A DNA stretch of 64,000 nucleotides from Barnesiella sp. An55 (lineage in GTDB: Bacteria > Bacteroidota > Bacteroidia > Bacteroidales > Barnesiellaceae): NCBI RefSeq assembly GCF_002161555.1, contig NZ_NFHZ01000007.1, positions 62,001 to 126,000 on the forward strand, read 5' to 3'. Made by a program: the position numbers and the translations under genes. Below the pieces are notes generated by a model, which ran no database searches, was not told the DNA's origin, and worked only from the letters and a program-made list of their open reading frames with translations. The first letter of the stretch is position 1. Each line of letters starts with the position of its first letter. Below, piece by piece: positions 63,184 to 64,000 of the stretch.

Positions 63184-64000
63184 AACATCAAGGCTTTGCA
63201 TATCCACACCATCGAGACCAGCAACGTAAAGACGAGCAGATTACGTGCCGTCCCGCCCAACAGCGGGTTCAAGGCCACTCCGCTGCGACGCCCCATCTCC
63301 ACCCAGGTTCCCAAGTGCAGAAACAGATACAGTACCACAGGCACAAGCCCCTCGTAATAGGGGCCGAGCGGAAGCAGCGAAGGCAACACCAGCCCCACGG
63401 CCAGGAAACCATTCACCAGATACCACCAGCGGGCAAAGGGCCGGCCGAAGAGAACCACCGTCGTGCGCTTGTTGGCCGCGGCATCCTCCTCCATATCGCG
63501 ATAGTTGTTCACCAACAAGATATTGATCGAGAGCAACCCCATGGCCATGGAGAGGAGCAATACCATCGTATCGAAATGCAACGCCTGCACATAGTAGGTG
63601 AAGTTGACGGCTATCAACCCGAAGAAGAGAAAAACCGTGGCATCGCCCAACCCGTGATAAGCCAGCGGATAAGGACCCGCCGTATAGGCCAGGGCAAACA
63701 GGGCTATGACCACGCCCACCGGTATCAGCTGCCACCCGGCAAAAAAGACAAGTCCCAGCCCCACCACACAGGCCAGCCCCAGTACCACAAAGGTACCCAC
63801 AAGCATGGCCCGGGGCGAGATGTCGCCCGAAGCGACCGCCCTGCGGGGGCCTACCCGCTGAGCCGTATCGCCCCCTTTGACGAAATCGAAATAGTCGTTG
63901 GCCATGTTCGAGGCAATCTGTGCCAACAGGGCAAACAACAGACACAGCAGTGCCGGTGCCCATCGAAAGGAGCCGTCGTAAAATGCGTATGCCGAGGCGG
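63180..64000 (-). CDS. menA: 1,4-dihydroxy-2-naphthoate polyprenyltransferase MenA (C-terminal part; runs off right edge)
   Basis: About 273 codons of a UbiA-family membrane prenyltransferase are visible; the frame is open to the right edge, so the N-terminus is missing. First aspartate-rich motif NMANDYFDFVKGGD, then RVGPRRAVASGDISP typical of MenA, second motif NNYRDMEEDAAANKRTTVVLFG, and several helices (LACVVGLGLVFFAGWQLIPVGVVIALF). It attaches a polyprenyl chain to 1,4-dihydroxy-2-naphthoate in menaquinone synthesis, the electron carrier for fumarate respiration in these anaerobes. Its stop overlaps the next gene's start. Confidence 0.93.
   Translation of the reverse strand, partial: ASAYAFYDGSFRWAPALLCLLFALLAQIASNMANDYFDFVKGGDTAQRVGPRRAVASGDISPRAMLVGTFVVLGLACVVGLGLVFFAGWQLIPVGVVIALFALAYTAGPYPLAYHGLGDATVFLFFGLIAVNFTYYVQALHFDTMVLLLSMAMGLLSINILLVNNYRDMEEDAAANKRTTVVLFGRPFARWWYLVNGFLAVGLVLPSLLPLGPYYEGLVPVVLYLFLHLGTWVEMGRRSGVALNPLLGGTARNLLVFTLLVSMVWICKALML

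Overview
The window is chromosomal DNA from an anaerobic gut-type Bacteroidales bacterium. Evidence: a SusC/RagA receptor with a hybrid two-component regulator (HTCS) beside it, a TamL-type Omp85 lipoprotein, several proteins with type IX secretion (T9SS) C-terminal sorting domains, BspA-like and GEVED proteins, and repeated TAnnTTTG promoter boxes with few Shine-Dalgarno sequences. A Barnesiella/Coprobacter-like member is my guess from gene content, not a proven assignment. No rRNA, CRISPR array, prophage or intact insertion sequence was seen; there is one tRNA, tRNA-Arg(UCU).

Layout. (1) 1-8609, minus strand: part of a polysaccharide utilization locus: HTCS, a small T9SS cargo protein, a LamG/GH18 glycosidase and the N-terminal part of a SusC transporter. 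Two direct repeats 21 bp apart lie upstream of a promoter box between the HTCS and its likely target operon. (2) 8997-17541, plus strand: DUF4286 protein, RuvC, cobalamin-dependent methionine synthase, a BspA-like leucine-rich repeat protein, a thioredoxin-fold protein with a damaged CxxC, and thiol peroxidase. (3) 17703-21750, minus: a compact RmlB-RmlA-(two FdtA-like cupins)-aminotransferase operon for a dTDP-3-amino-3,6-dideoxyhexose. (4) 22086-26865, plus: two secreted GEVED/InlB-repeat proteins with opposite module order and a serine-type sulfatase. (5) 26978-32206: malate dehydrogenase, a CDP-alcohol phosphatidyltransferase, a GtrA protein, tRNA-Arg and TamL. (6) 32441-38627, plus: ilvD-ilvB-ilvN-thioesterase-ilvC preceded by a complete-looking transcription attenuator: promoter, 20-codon leader peptide with 12 branched-chain codons, and mutually exclusive antiterminator and terminator. 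(7) 38732-48934: YidC-PyrG, a DUF3078 envelope protein behind an 85-bp tandemly duplicated promoter unit, a Wzi-like protein and small envelope proteins. (8) 49062-61962: an exopolysaccharide operon (Wza, Wzc, Wzy, Wzx, three GT4 enzymes, acyltransferase, radical SAM protein) with a divergent GT2 gene. (9) 62082-64000: a small heat-shock protein with an unusual strong Shine-Dalgarno and a possible masking leader, a secreted protein, and MenA running off the right edge.

How it fits together: regions 1 and 4 look like secreted glycan-processing functions, regions 3 and 8 build surface polysaccharide (3 may supply an amino-sugar donor), and region 6 makes valine/isoleucine precursors under apparent charging control. 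The strongest candidates for something new are the ilv attenuator, the 21-bp-spaced HTCS operator, the duplicated promoter unit, the domain-permuted GEVED pair and the heat-shock leader. All calls come from reading the sequence; no database search was run.
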